Position numbers and translations under genes: made by a program. This document shows positions 30,955-42,140 of a DNA stretch of 64,000 bases, piece after piece. Under the pieces are notes generated by a model. That model was not told where the DNA came from. It did not search any database and worked only from the letters and a program-made list of their open reading frames with translations. Each line of letters opens with the position of its first letter. Within the stretch, counting starts at the first letter, position 1. Origin of the DNA: Nematopogon swammerdamellus (taxonomy: Eukaryota; Arthropoda; Insecta; Lepidoptera; Adelidae); NCBI GenBank assembly GCA_946902875.1, contig OX336339.1, positions 21,607,349-21,671,348 of the forward strand, given 5' to 3'.

Positions 30955-31080
30955 GTACCCAAAACACCAGCAGCGTTGCCCCTTTGAATCTCTAACCCTG
31001 CTCGCTGGAGAAAAAGGATTTGGCGTGTGGTCGCCCGAATTTTCTATCGACAGCTCGCCGAACTGATGCAAAACATTTTG
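30955..31080 (-). mobile_element. Retroelement ORF fragment (IQRGNAA family), copy 1
   Basis: Minus strand reads RPHAKSFFLQRAGLEIQRGN followed by AAGVLGT. The same motif block is present at seven other places in the window (see 37331). Confidence 0.65.
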
Positions 31081-31129
31081 CGCCGGGCGCAAAGAGATTT
31101 TATGTATAGAGTGAGCACTACGAAGAAAG

Positions 31130-31310
31130 AATACAGAGAAATGACGGCCAATAACTGAGGTATGAGGTAAGGTAGCGGGGTGGCGGAACGCTGAGCCGCG
31201 CGGGGCGGGAAGCGAGCGGGAGAGGGGCTAGCTAGCGAGCGACTAGCGGCTAGCGGCCCGGCCGGCCCGGCCGATCAGTCAACGCGTGCATTGGAATACG
31301 TAGGGTTGTC
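31130..31310. promoter_or_regulatory. GC-rich promoter-like island
   Basis: Very GC-rich with CTAGCGAGCGACTAGCGGCT direct repeats and CCGGCCGGCCCGGCC, followed by GATCAGTCAACGCG, an initiator-like TCAGT. No coding frame. Function is inferred only from composition. Confidence 0.25.
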
Positions 31311-31373
31311 ACTTAGTCTACCAAAAATATATTTTTCGATTTATTATTTTACGAGTAGGTATTATGGTTAATT

Positions 31374-31435
31374 GTGCCCGTAGTCTAGTGGTAACGCTTC
31401 TCAATGCAGAAGTTGCGGGTTCAAATCCCGGGCAC
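31374..31435 (+). other. Short tRNA-like sequence (62 nt) with A and B boxes
   Basis: GTGCCCG at the start and CGGGCAC at the end are perfect complements. TAGTCTAGTGG fits an A box and GGTTCAAATCC a B box. The anticodon-arm region CTTCTCAATGCAGAAG closes on a loop of six or eight, and total length is ten short of a tRNA, because the T stem and acceptor share bases. I call it a degenerate tRNA or SINE head, not a functional tRNA. Confidence 0.5.
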
Positions 31436-31912
31436 TAACTAATGTACTTATTTATTTCCTTGATAAAGATTGATATACGTGCACTTCATAACGAATAGGT
31501 ACGATCGCTCCGGTGAAGAAAAATAAAGTTAGGTAACTAGTGCACACTGGTCTATGAAAGGTATTTTTGTGTAAACTGCTTCTGATTTCCACTGGTCACC
31601 ATGTACGAGTAATCGAACCGGATATAACAAATTGTGACAAGTTCGAGTGCAATATGACTGCCATAAGAATACTCAATAAACAATAAAACAACAACAATAA
31701 AAACAATACCTCCTATGTCAGTGAGCAGAGTCCGTGCCTAGCAGTGGGACGTTTTAAAGGATTATAGAAGAAAACAGATAGTGAATTTCATCGAAAAAAA
31801 ACGTTTTTATGTATTTAAACTTAAAATACAGAACTATAATAATTTTAAACACATACCTAAACTTATATGGGTTTTTAAATTACCGTGGTTATTTGACATT
31901 TTAAGAAGTAAC
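31436..31912. other. AT-rich non-coding interval
   Basis: A GCCTAGCAGTGGGACG phrase at 31735-31751 looks like the end of an RTE-type LINE. Nothing else. Confidence 0.4.
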
Positions 31913-31913
31913 A

Positions 31914-32047
31914 ACGGCTTTACTCACTATCGAAATACGAGCTGTGTGGCTCGACATTTCGGCCAGAGTGCTCATGATGATGGGCCATACGTTTGGCCCG
32001 AAACGTCGAGCCACACAGCTCATATTTCGACCGCGAGTAAAGCCGTT
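31914..32047. mobile_element. Foldback element with 50-bp inverted arms
   Basis: Arms AACGGCTTTACTC ... GCTGTGTGGCTCGACATTTC and the complementary GTCGAGCCACACAGCT ... GAGTAAAGCCGTT surround a short centre containing GATGGGCCATACGTTTGGCC. The centre and right arm recur at 49445-49530. Confidence 0.75.
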
Positions 32048-32768
32048 TTGTATTCTTATAATACCTACACTTAATAACTAGAATAATATCTAAAAAACTA
32101 AACTTAATAATAAAGAATTCATAACTGCGGTCTTGGCCTTGGAGTAAACTTAAAATCTCCAAACCAAACATACATAAAATAAAGAGTGAAGAATTTATAA
32201 AAATATATATATATATATAACTAAAAAAACCATTAGGTATACTTTGGACTACACACACAAACACAACTAAAATAACTCTTCCTCCGTACTTAAACAAAAT
32301 AATTTAAATTTCACTTTACACAAATTTAAATTTTCACTTTCCCTTAAACAATGTATCATCTTGGACTATTTTTATCCATCTTTCTCGTATTGATCCCTTA
32401 GAAGGATGTGGAAACCTTGTAAAAAATTTTTTTTCTTGAAAATTTCTCAATTACTTACTAATTAAAAAAAAATAAAAGAATAGCGACAACCCTAATTAGC
32501 GGTCAATTCACTCTCATATTTTAACGTGGTTTAATACATATTTATTTACTTTCATACATGATATCCCAGAACTCTATTTCTAATCATTCATATGTGGCAG
32601 CCCTAATGAGCGCGTTCAATTTATTTGTTTAATTAAATAATGCTTATGTTATTGCAATGCTAGGTCAATACATAAAATGTACAAAATTTTCAAATTGAAG
32701 TAGCGTTGTGACAGCCCTAAGTGGCCAGTTGAACCAAATATTTCTAAGCACATGGAAAACAAGATATT
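32048..32768. other. AT-rich non-coding interval
   Basis: Short (TA)n at 32203-32218. No gene. Confidence 0.45.
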
Positions 32769-33273
32769 ATATATAAGGTCTTTCAAAATTAGTTAATAGT
32801 ACGCTAAGGGGGGGTTCTGTATCGTAAATAAATCACTTTTGAGGAACAAAGATTTTTTTTTACAAAAAAAAATAAATTATAATAATGTAAAATGTAAAAA
32901 AAAAATCTTTTCTTAATCGTTTCAGTTTCATGCCAGGAACAAAAAAGTCTTCCAACACATAGATCTCTTTCTTTCAGAAATTGTGAAAACCACAATTTAA
33001 GTTTTATTAGTATGGAATAGAAAGAATTTGATTTTTTTTACCAACTTACACGTGTTACATCAAAATGGTAATGAAGACTTTTTTGTTACTGTTATGAAAA
33101 TGAATCGATTAGGCTATAAAAATCAACCACATATTTTTTTATTTAAATACATACAAAACATTTTACATAAAAAAAGCCCAAGGTCCAAAAAATTTTATAT
33201 AGGTTTTACTCCCTATATGATGCAGAACCCCCCCTTAGCGTACTATTAACTAATTTTGAAAGACCTTATATAT
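32769..33273. mobile_element. MITE-3, terminal inverted repeat TATATAAGGTCTTTCAAAAT
   Basis: A 505-bp element with about 55-bp inverted ends (TATATAAGGTCTTTCAAAAT, TTAATAGTACGCTAAGG against the inverse at 33220-33273). The TATAAGGT terminus links it to MITE-1 and MITE-4. No transposase. Confidence 0.85.
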
Positions 33274-33580
33274 TAAGATCACAATGAAGTGATACTTACC
33301 TATTAAATGCGATGCCATCAGTTTTCCCAATATTTTTGGTATGATTTTTGCAATATCGCAATTCGCAACAGACAACCGGGCATAATGACTGGCGCGATGC
33401 GAGCCGCAGACGGACGGCAGCGAGCGCGCGGACGGCGCGTCCGCCGCGTTCGGTCGCTCGCGAGCTACTAGTCTCAAGAGGGTCCCTCCGCGTAATGGTT
33501 ACTCCACCGCGGTGGAGCGAAGGCTGTTGCCCGGGTAAGAGGTCTAGTAGAATACATGATACGTCATTGGCCGGGCGACC
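33274..33580. other. GC-rich stretch inside AT-rich DNA
   Basis: 33395-33475 is GC-rich with an imperfect palindrome around CGCGCGGACGGCGCGTCCGC. No frame is convincing. Confidence 0.35.
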
Positions 33581-33970
33581 ACACGCAAAGAGTTTCCACG
33601 ACGAAAACTAGAAACTTAAAGGAGCAACACAAGCTAGAATATTTGCTTTTCTTTTAAGCTTTGAGCCCCGAGGGCATCAGAGCCGACGGATATGGAGGAA
33701 CCGGCGGTGACGCGAGTGAAGGCGAGGGTGTCAACACACGTTGCATCCCACACCAACGAACGCCTTCGCTTTTCACCAAGCTTTCCATCGTCAGCGTTGG
33801 AATGTCCTTCCGTCGCTAGGGGTAGTTTCAGCAAATCGTTAACTCTGCTACCTATGTCGCGAACGACGACAACCAGTGCCCGACAGGCCGTGGTGACTCT
33901 AAGGATCAACGTCGGTGCCGCATTCGCAAACAGGCGGTTGAAACAGCCTCACAACCGCACTGAAGACAAC
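33581..33970 (-). mobile_element. Retroelement ORF fragment (IQRGNAA family), copy 2
   Basis: Minus strand carries RRRSLVWDATCVDTLAFTRV (33720-33780) and VVETLCVWSP (about 33570-33603), the two blocks that also occur together at 37331-37740. The frame is broken between them. Confidence 0.65.
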
Positions 33971-34585
33971 AAACATTGCACCGCCTTAAAAAAACAACTA
34001 GAACTGAAAAGTGTTAAATAATATTTTGATTCATATTCGGACCCTTGAGTTGAAAAGGGTACAAAGGCACAAAAGGGGTCCATCTATCAATTTTAAGGTG
34101 TGCCTTTGTACCGCCTTCAACTCAAGGTTCCGAATATTAATCAAAATATTATTAAACACTTTTCATAGTTGTTTTTTGAAGTCGGTGCAATGTTTTTTAA
34201 AACAGATTTTAGTTATATTACATAACAAGTTCTTCGTAGAATGGGCGTTAAACCGACCCGACGTAGTGTTTTTCCAGTGATTGGTACACACTTAAAAGTC
34301 CATATATTGAAAACTACTGAACGGATTTTGATGAAACTTGCACTGTTTCCTAAGTTGAAGTAAATGTAAGCCAAAGGCCGATTAATAGTTTCGGACAAAT
34401 GCGTGGACAAACATACATACATACATACAAACATACATACAAACAAACGCTAATGAAATTTGGCACACCTGTTTGGAAGCCCACATAGATTAACTTATAC
34501 GAAAATTGTGCAATTTCAACGATATTGCATACATACGTGTCGCATTGATAACCTCCTTTTTATTTTGAAGTCGGTTAAAAATGCG
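33970..34585 (+). repeat. Repeat family H (CATTGCACCGACTTCAAAAA ... TTGAAGTCGGTTA), copy 1
   Basis: Bounded by AACATTGCACCGCCTTAAAA and TTTTGAAGTCGGTTAAAAAT. Inside, 34010-34159 is a 150-bp imperfect palindrome (GGTACAAAGGCAC / GTGCCTTTGTACC), and 34405-34445 an ACAT microsatellite. Copies at 47348-47906 and 51395-51810 share AAGGGGTC and TCTATCAATTTTCAGG-like segments. Confidence 0.7.
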
Positions 34586-34879
34586 AGTGGCTTCGTTGTC
34601 CAAAAGCTTCGCATATGAGGCGAAGTGTAAGGATGCAGCCATGCACCCGCCTCATTTTTCTGACGTCAATAGAAGTAGGGCACGATCGGCACCTATCGAA
34701 ACTTGGATGAATTTATTGTCGTTGATTTTGGCCATGGGCAATCGGACAGGTCCATAGAAAAATCGAAAAACTATGTCTCTGACACTTAGACCTCCAGCAA
34801 TCTATCCACGGCATCGCTCAAGTGGCTCACCTCAAGCTCACCAAGTGAAGGAGTAAGAATTTATTCATAAGAGGCGAAG
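34586..34879. other. Non-coding interval
   Basis: No gene recognised. Confidence 0.4.
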
Positions 34880-35122
34880 ACCACTATGAGACAAGAACGC
34901 TGGAAGTGCTAAATTTTTCTTCCACAGAACTGGTAAACTCTGGAACGCTCTCCCTGCCCACATATTTCCCCCCAAGTACAGTTTCGGGTCCTTCAAGAGA
35001 GGCGTGAATAGCCACCTGTCAGGCCGTCATGGCATTCGCAACCCGGCATACGACTGAATGTCCATGGGCGTCGTTATACACCTTATGGGTGGCTCGGCGC
35101 CACATGTCGCGCTTTCTATAAA
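34880..35122 (+). mobile_element. LINE C-terminal coding tail and 3' end
   Basis: Reads RTGKLWNALPAHIFPPKYSF then GSFKRGVNSHLSGRHGIRNP and a stop, followed by GTCCATGGGCGTCGTTATAC, CACATGTCGCGCTTTCTATA and an A run. RTxKLWNxLP is the common C-terminus of jockey/CR1-like reverse transcriptases. Other tails of this family: 8041-8088, 46410-46578, 52905-53092, 55310-55425, 60775-60952 (plus) and 12895-13075, 44805-44885 (minus). Confidence 0.72.
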
Positions 35123-35454
35123 AAAACTGCCACTTTCCGAATTTCGCTTCCACCAAATTTCACCGGGGTGGTGGCCTGTATCCACGACATATGGGCTCCA
35201 ATAATTGTTGCTTTACCCGATTCACCCGCGTACTCTCCACATGCCTCCAAATTTCAGTTCATAGTTAGTTGACACGAAAATAAGAAGTGCACTTTGTTGA
35301 ATAGGATTGTAGAATGCAAGCATCTATTGCAGTCAGTGTTGTTGGAAAATGCCAGACAAACTAGAACTTTATTTAATTTTATAGAAACAACACACTTAAA
35401 GTTACACTCAAAGTGGAAATCCTACCTCTCTCTATAGACATCAATATCATCATC
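35123..35454. other. Non-coding interval
   Basis: No gene recognised. Confidence 0.4.
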
Positions 35455-35827
35455 AATACTAATAATAAATCTGTAAGGGATGTTTATGGAGTAAGTTACT
35501 TTGTTTTATGAGATACTGCGTCTGTACACTCTATGTATAGATAGTAAAACTAAATTTGCGATTTTTAGAAATATTTTATGTATGTATGTATGTTCCTCCA
35601 TAACTCTTAAACCGATCATCCGAATTCGATGAAACTTAGTACAAGCACATTTCATTATACGGGACACAGGATAGGCTAAATAAAATTCAGTTCCGGTTAC
35701 TCTAAGATGTGGCTCTCATACAAACCGAATTGTTCCTCGCGCCGAAATGAAGGTAAGGTAAGACTTACTTAATTTCTTGTTTTTAAATACGAATTTCACG
35801 CGAGCAAAGCCGCGGGCACAAGCTAGT
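35455..35827 (+). mobile_element. CTAG-ending, Helitron-like element (copy 2)
   Basis: ATACTAATAATAAATCTG to GAGCAAAGCCGCGGGCACAAG then CTAG. Almost colinear with 5655-6032, including GTTCCTCCATAACTC and GTGGCTCTCATACAAACCG. Confidence 0.72.
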
Positions 35828-36077
35828 ATCTTAATAAATTAAGAGATAAAGGTTTGTCAACATGTGAATGCGAAGTGTTACGCCCTAGATAAGAAGGTAG
35901 AGCACACAACAAGCCAGTGGCGCCGACTTTTACAAATCCTCGTGGGTGCTCATGCAATTATTTTTTTTTACTTTAGCCACTTCTTGATATAAAAGAGAAG
36001 TAAAGAAGATACTTGTAGATGAAACGATGCCACATGTCGCGCTATACATAAAAAAGTATAAAATTCTAGATTGAACA

Positions 36078-36165
36078 ATCATCATCATCATCAGCGTGTT
36101 GCCGTCCACTGCTGGATATACGCTGCTTCCATTTTTCTCTAATTCTCCCGGCACCCGGCAGCATG
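36078..36165 (-). mobile_element. RTE-like LINE 3' end, minus copy
   Basis: Plus strand ATCATCATCATCATCAGCGT then GCCGTCCACTGCTGG is the reverse of the GAT-tailed end at 20155-20310. Confidence 0.65.
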
Positions 36166-37320
36166 GGTTCGTAAAACATTCGCACAATGTTTTGCATTTG
36201 CCCCATTTACACATTCGCGCGGAAATAAGGCAATTTTATCGTAGCTCAAATCCGATTACTGAGTTTTTATATCTATCGTCGTGGGTGCTCCGCACCCACT
36301 ACTCACCGCTCGTGGGTGCTGGAGCCCCCGAGCACCCACGGAGTCAACAACGGATGCAACAAGCTACAAGAACATCAGCTCTACAATCATAATTCACATT
36401 ATTAACGCTACAATACTAAGTTAGCAAATCCTGAAACTAGTATAAGTAAGTAGATAACATTGCATAACAACACTTCACATTGCAAGCTAGTTGCGTAGGA
36501 ACATAACTTTATTTAAGTGAAGTGAGCATCTGTGCAATTCGATGCGGTTGCCAAACAAACATAAGTACATTATAATTGAATACGCTTAGCCCGCGGCTGC
36601 GCTCGCGGCTTTGTCTATTAAGGGTAATACTTAATAGATAGATAAATCGATATATAAAAATGATAAGAGAAACCTAACAATGATTTTCAAATACCTATTC
36701 AACGATACCCCACTTAACATAGTTAGTCAACTTTCATTTTTTTCTTTGTTACAATATGGCATCTAGTTGTCGCCATATTGAATTTTGATTACTGTCATGT
36801 CTTTAGTGACACTCGCAAGATTAAGACAAATCGATTGACGTAAGAATCATCAAAATCGGCCCACGCGTTTGGTCTCTAGAGTGCCACAAAGGAACAAACA
36901 TACATACATAGGCTGATAATAATAAACACATTACCCTCCTTTGCGTCGCGCAGTCGGGTAAAAATATACTTCATTGTTCCAATTTTTTTTTTATGTAAAC
37001 AAGCACAATATAGCACTCAACTAACATTATGGTGTTAAGACTGGCGTTATAAGAGCTGTTTAATAGAGGCCCATTCATAGACAGGTTAAGGTTCTTTAGT
37101 GACTTTACAATAGCGTTAGAAAGTGCTATAAGGGTGGGACAAGAGCTCTACAGTAGTGACGCGGTGTATACCAATTTGTTTGTTGGGAAATAATTAAGTA
37201 CCTATAGTTAACTCGTACTAAGATTACTAAGATATTATTCGAAGTAACGTATTATTAATGAGACAAATGTATAATATTGATAAAATTAACCTAATAAATA
37301 AATAAAAAACTAAATACTAA
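36166..37320. other. Non-coding interval
   Basis: 36575-36600 carries a CTAG-type terminus fragment (TTAGCCCGCGGCTGCGCTCG). 36275-36335 has GTGGGTGCT repeats in both orientations. No gene. Confidence 0.4.
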
Positions 37321-37330
37321 CATTTAAGTC

Positions 37331-37740
37331 TTACCGTAAGTAAAAAATTTCGTCCAACTCCTCGGACTCCGCCACAGTACCCAATACGCTGGCTGCGTTG
37401 CCCCTTTGAATGGCTAGGCCAATTTGCTGAAAGAAGAAAGACTTGGCACGTCGGTCACCAGACTTATCAATAAGGAGCTTTCCTAGGATGTTTCCGAAAG
37501 TCCTTGCGTCGGGTGACCACACGCCAACAGTTTCCACAGCAAAGGCTAGGAATTCGAAGTGGCCGCGCAAGCCAACGTATTTTTTAATTTTCTGGTTTTG
37601 TGCACCTAGAGCGGCGGAGCCAGCCGAATTGGACGAGCCGGCAATATGGGTAGGTGCGAAGGTGTCAGCACACGTCGCGCCCCATACTAAAGCCTTTCCC
37701 CGGCTCCATGGGACTAAGGTCATGCCGTCTGGCCTCTTTC
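37331..37740 (-). mobile_element. Retroelement ORF C-terminus (IQRGNAA family), best copy
   Basis: One open minus-strand frame of 130 residues: VPWSRGKALVWGATCADTFA, AFAVETVGVWSPDARTFGNI and FFQQIGLAIQRGNAASVLGT, then a stop. I have seen this block order at the C-terminus of reverse-transcriptase-linked ORFs in invertebrates, but cannot name the clade. Other fragments: 30955-31080, 33581-33970, 38035-38180, 42050-42140, 46745-46945, 52655-52775 and 58300-58625. Confidence 0.7.
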
Positions 37741-38034
37741 CGTCGTCCCGACATAGGCCTGGTGGTTCCAGCAGACTGGGAAAGTCCGCTGTGGCAAGGG
37801 CCCTCTTTGTAAGCAGATTGATATTGCTATGTCGAGACCGACGACCGGCACTACGCTGGCATGCTTAGTCCATGGTGGCCGAACGGGTCGACGTCAGTAC
37901 CACAAAGATAATATTGTATAAGATATAATATTATATTAATGTATTACTAGCTTTTGCCCGCGGCTGCAAATCCGATTTAAAATAATATTTCACTCAATTA
38001 TACGGGCGACTACCTATATCTACTCTTTATTATA

Positions 38035-38180
38035 TGTATGAAATTGTCGCCTTTGCTGTGGAGACTCTTGGAGTTTGGAGCCCAGACGCCAAAAACCTGG
38101 TTAAAGAGCTTGGTAAACTGCTCACGGAGGCGTCTGGGGACATCCGCGCGCCAAGCGACAAACATCGCTGTCGAATGCTT
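38035..38180 (+). mobile_element. Retroelement ORF fragment (IQRGNAA family), copy 4
   Basis: Plus strand reads IVAFAVETLGVWSPDAKNLV then KELGKLLTEASGDIRAPS before breaking. Opposite orientation to the copy at 37331 and only 300 bp away. Confidence 0.7.
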
Positions 38181-38214
38181 TATACATTGATTGCATTTTA
38201 GGCGTATATGTACC

Positions 38215-38505
38215 AAAAACCGGCCAAGTGCGAGCCGGACACGCGCACCGAGGTTTCCGCACCACAAAAAAAAACATTGAAAAAAAAACACGTTTCCCAC
38301 CCCACAAAATTTTTTACTTTTTCTATTTATTTTTTTTTTTTTGTTATATCCGCCATAATAACACATATTCTGTGAAAATTTCAACGGTCTACCTATTATG
38401 GTTCAAGAGATACAGCCCTCGGACAGGCGGACGGACGGACAGACAGACGGCGTAGGCTTAGTAATAGGCTTCCGTACGGGATACGGAAACCTAAAAATGG
38501 TGGAA
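38215..38505 (+). repeat. Repeat family G, plus copy
   Basis: ACCGGCCAAGTGCGAGCC, GCGCACCGAGGTTTCCGC, TCTGTGAAAATTTCAACGG, a GGACGGAC run and TAGGCTTCCGTACGGGATAC. Ends at AAACCTAAAAA. Confidence 0.78.
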
Positions 38506-39454
38506 TACCAATGTAGAATACTTGTCTATCAATACAAATTTGTGCGCGTGTAATGAACAGGCATTATCAACGTAAATTGAAATATTTACAACACTATTAA
38601 CAGAAGAGCAAAATAAAAATCTGTGAAATAAAAACGTGAAAAATAATCAACCAGAATGTAGAAGCTCATAAAATGTTTTAAAACTTAATACTTAACTTTA
38701 AAACTTCCATAATAAAGCGCAATAAATTTACTTTCTAAAGAACCTCTTCTCGCCTTTTAAATTGGGCAACCAAATAAATTGAATTCATTGTGGCCAAGAG
38801 CAAGTCAACGAAAATTTAATAAACAAGAGATGTGTATCTCGGGATGCGCAAGAGTCGGTCGGCTCGAGAGAGCGCAGGCGCCGCCGGGCAAAGAACATTA
38901 CCTCGCTAACTAGATCGTGACAGAGTTGCTTTAATTCTAAATATTTTCCTCGGAAGTATAAGTTGGTCGTTACGGATTTTTGGTACTTATGGGGAAATGC
39001 TTTGGTTGTTTCGTCTTGATTTGAAATGTTTGATCTCTAACTTTAAAATACGTGAACAATGTTATGAGTACAGTGTTGGATTTACAATGATGCTAATAAT
39101 AAAAACTTGAAAGAAAAATACAACAACAAGATCTAAGACGTCAGTGCAGAAATAACCTTTTTGAATGAATAATTAAACTAAACAAAAAGAATTCAGAATA
39201 GTGTTTTATTATTATTTTTTTTATTAGTATTCTGAAACCGAATGACCATGGGCGTCATTTGATAGAGTTTAAAATTAAAAAAAAATAATCTTAGAAGTTT
39301 CATTTTCATTGGACATTTACTTACTATGTCAATTTATTTAACGTAGTTTCTCCGCGTTTGTTCTCTGCCTTTTAACTCGTCAACTATATTTAAATACTAC
39401 CCTGTATTTAGGAGTTCTGAAATGCTAAATAAAGAAGCTATGTTTTACAATAGC
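38506..39454. other. Non-coding interval
   Basis: AT-rich, with a GC-rich 38840-38895. No gene. Confidence 0.4.
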
Positions 39455-39655
39455 TTAAAAACCGGCCAAGTGCCAGTTGGATTCGCGTAGCGAGGTTTCG
39501 GACCACATTTTTTTTAACAAGTTTCTGTTATTTAACCTGACCCCTTAATTTTACACTTCTTCATTTTTTTACGGGACGGACGGACGGACAGACAGACGTA
39601 ATAGTAATAGGCTTAATAATAGGCTTCCGTACTGGGTACGGAAACCTAAAAATCC
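39455..39655 (+). repeat. Repeat family G, shortened plus copy
   Basis: AAACCGGCCAAGTGCCAG, CGGACGGACGGACAGACAG and TAGGCTTCCGTACTGGGTAC. Confidence 0.75.
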
Positions 39656-40891
39656 TGCAATAGCTAAAAAAAACTGCATAAACGTACGTGAGCGAAGCCG
39701 CGTGAAAAAGATACTTTCTTACCCATCCGAGCGTGATATTATTGTTAAAATAAAAATATCCGAAGATTATATAGACATAATAATAACCGTTTATTAATTT
39801 CGATCTCGCTCACATTCTGTTTCCTGCGATTGTGTAATAATATACCTCTTTGTTTAGATTTAAAACAAAGACATTTTATCCATCAATTTCCATTGTGGAG
39901 TTCGCGCCGTTCGCTTTGTGAGTGGAAACTGGCGGGAAAGTTGACGTTTTCCTGGCGGCTGTGAGAATTTATGTGTGTCGACGCTTTAACTGAAGGCGAC
40001 ATAGAGTGGGCATCAGAATCGAACTTGACGTAGAGTGATTTCTTCCAGACAACGTTATTCTCTCTACTATCTATTACTAGAAATCACAAATGTATACTTA
40101 CCTCTGTTGTTGTTTGTGTTTTCCTTCTGTATTTTTTGTTTGTTTGTTTGTCTCTTTTCGGAACCCTTATAGGACCACTCTGGTGTCTGTCCTGACTGTC
40201 AGTCTGTTTGTCTGTCAGTCGGTCAGACGCAGATATCTCCAGTTTTACTCAACCGGTTTTTATCAAACTGGGTGTTGACTCCGCCGTAGTCAGCAGAATT
40301 TTTGACGGCAAACAGGCCATAGACAAGCATAAATTTGTCTAACAGTTTGGTGGAAAGAACAGGGTACTCGAAAACATAAAACCAAAAAAATATGTATAAA
40401 AGTCTGCAGTTTAGTCTCCGAAACTTTTCCTATTAACGGTAATTTTAAAATTCTAGTTTTAATGTTTTTCATAGTTGCATTTCTTCAATCGCAAATTTCG
40501 ATCACTTTTGACCATACACTCAGTCCCTATAAGAGATCGCTGAATGTTACAAAAATGTGAATAAATTGAAAAGGTCAAAGATCTTATTGCTCGAAACCGA
40601 TTTACAGTTGAGTATTTTTCGAGTAAATCACATGAACGCAAATCGAAGTGGCGAATTTTCTTCTACTTCTTTCAGTTCCGACCTCACTGCTTAGCTCGTA
40701 TGAATAACGGCGTGATGCTGTATAGGCCGTATGTTACACCAGGTTATGCCCTATATTTTTCTGAAAACTCCATTCGAATTGACTTAGTAGTAGTTTTAAT
40801 GTGACGAGTGCACAAACATACAAACAGACAAGCATTCTAAAAGTCTCTAAGTGCATTCTATCCTACTCATGGTTATGACTGGAAAACATGT
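39656..40891. other. Non-coding interval
   Basis: 40140-40250 has TTTGTTTGTTTG and CTGTCAGTCGGTCAGACGC runs like family G arms. No gene. Confidence 0.4.
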
Positions 40892-41214
40892 GCCGTGTGG
40901 GGCCGGTACTTTAAAAGAATAGCCCCACTGCATCTCTCCCCGTGTATGTCGTAAAAGACGACTAAGGGATATGACTCCCTTCTTATATTACTACGTGGAA
41001 GGGTTTAACCCGCCCGGGTTGGTACCACCGCACTGAATGAAAGGTCGGTCGAAACGGCAATATAAATAGTTTGTGTTTTCCGTCCAGTTCAGTGTAGCCG
41101 GCAAGACCGAAGGGAAGCACTGACGTGGCACCAAGTTCACCCGGTGTGTTATGGGCTGACATCACGGATGCTGTAGGTGATGTAGCCAACCGTGTCAATT
41201 ACCATAAAAAAAAA
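40892..41214 (+). repeat. SINE-A, plus copy lacking the tRNA/5S block
   Basis: GCCGTGTGGGGCCGGTAC, CATGTCGTAAAAGACGAC, then directly TTACTACGTGGAAGGG and the SINE-A body to ACCGTGTCAATTACCATAAA. The Pol III promoter region present at 24863-24973 is deleted. Confidence 0.8.
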
Positions 41215-42049
41215 CATGACTATGAATAGTTGTCACTGGAAGAAATCTTTGCTAAATCTGTTAAAGAGTGTTGTTTAAATGTCCATGACACTTCGCAAAC
41301 ATCTCCGAAAACTGTTCTATCTACGTACTCGCAGGTGTTTGTAATAAAGAACGCATTACTGTACATTACAAGTACCTCTGTGCACATACAGGTAATAACA
41401 AAATTATATCCGTTATCGGTCATAAAACATGACCTAGAGCTCAAACTACGTAATAACTTAATACCTACTAAATAACTTTCTAAAATCACTAACCAGTGTG
41501 CTAAGTAAGACAATACGGTCGTAATTCATGTTTTCCCAGTAGCTTTACCGAGGTGCAAGGTTGGCGGGTCTCGTACGTGAGGGCACCATCAAGTCGCAAC
41601 GCTTAGCGGCTGCGCAGTGCAGCCGAACGCAACGGTGAAAGTAAACAAATTTAATTACTCGCCTCGAATGGAACCATTTGGGAGATAAACGAAATTTTTA
41701 TGAGCAAAAATTGTCAACTTTCAAAAGAACATAATCGAACGACCGCACTCTTTTTAAACGCTTTTAAAAGTTTTTCACTTTGCAAGTGGGCATTGTAATG
41801 ACTTATTTTGTAAACACTAAGAATGCAAAGGCAATCTTTCTTTTCGTCTTGTTAATCAAACGAGCACGGCATGCGGCGTCCAGGGGCGGCGGCAGGGAAA
41901 ACAGTGTCCAGAAATGAAATGAAATTAAATAAAATGAAATGAAAATATTTTAAATATTTTAATGTATATATCTTTATTTTCATAAAACTAAACTAATATA
42001 AATTAAAAGTAAAAAAAAACATAATGTTACAGTAAAAAAAATCCCTCCA
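41215..42049. other. Non-coding interval
   Basis: No gene. GAAATGAAATGAAAT-type runs at 41915-41945 and 42135-42145. Confidence 0.4.
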
Positions 42050-42140
42050 ATTCGACCGTCGTCGTCGCCCCAGCAGCGGTACCCAGCACGCAGGCTGCGT
42101 TGCCCCTCTGAATTTCGAGGCTAATTCGCCGAAATGAAAT
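42050..42140 (-). mobile_element. Retroelement ORF fragment (IQRGNAA family), copy 5
   Basis: Minus strand reads RRISLEIQRGNAACVLGTAA. Confidence 0.65.
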
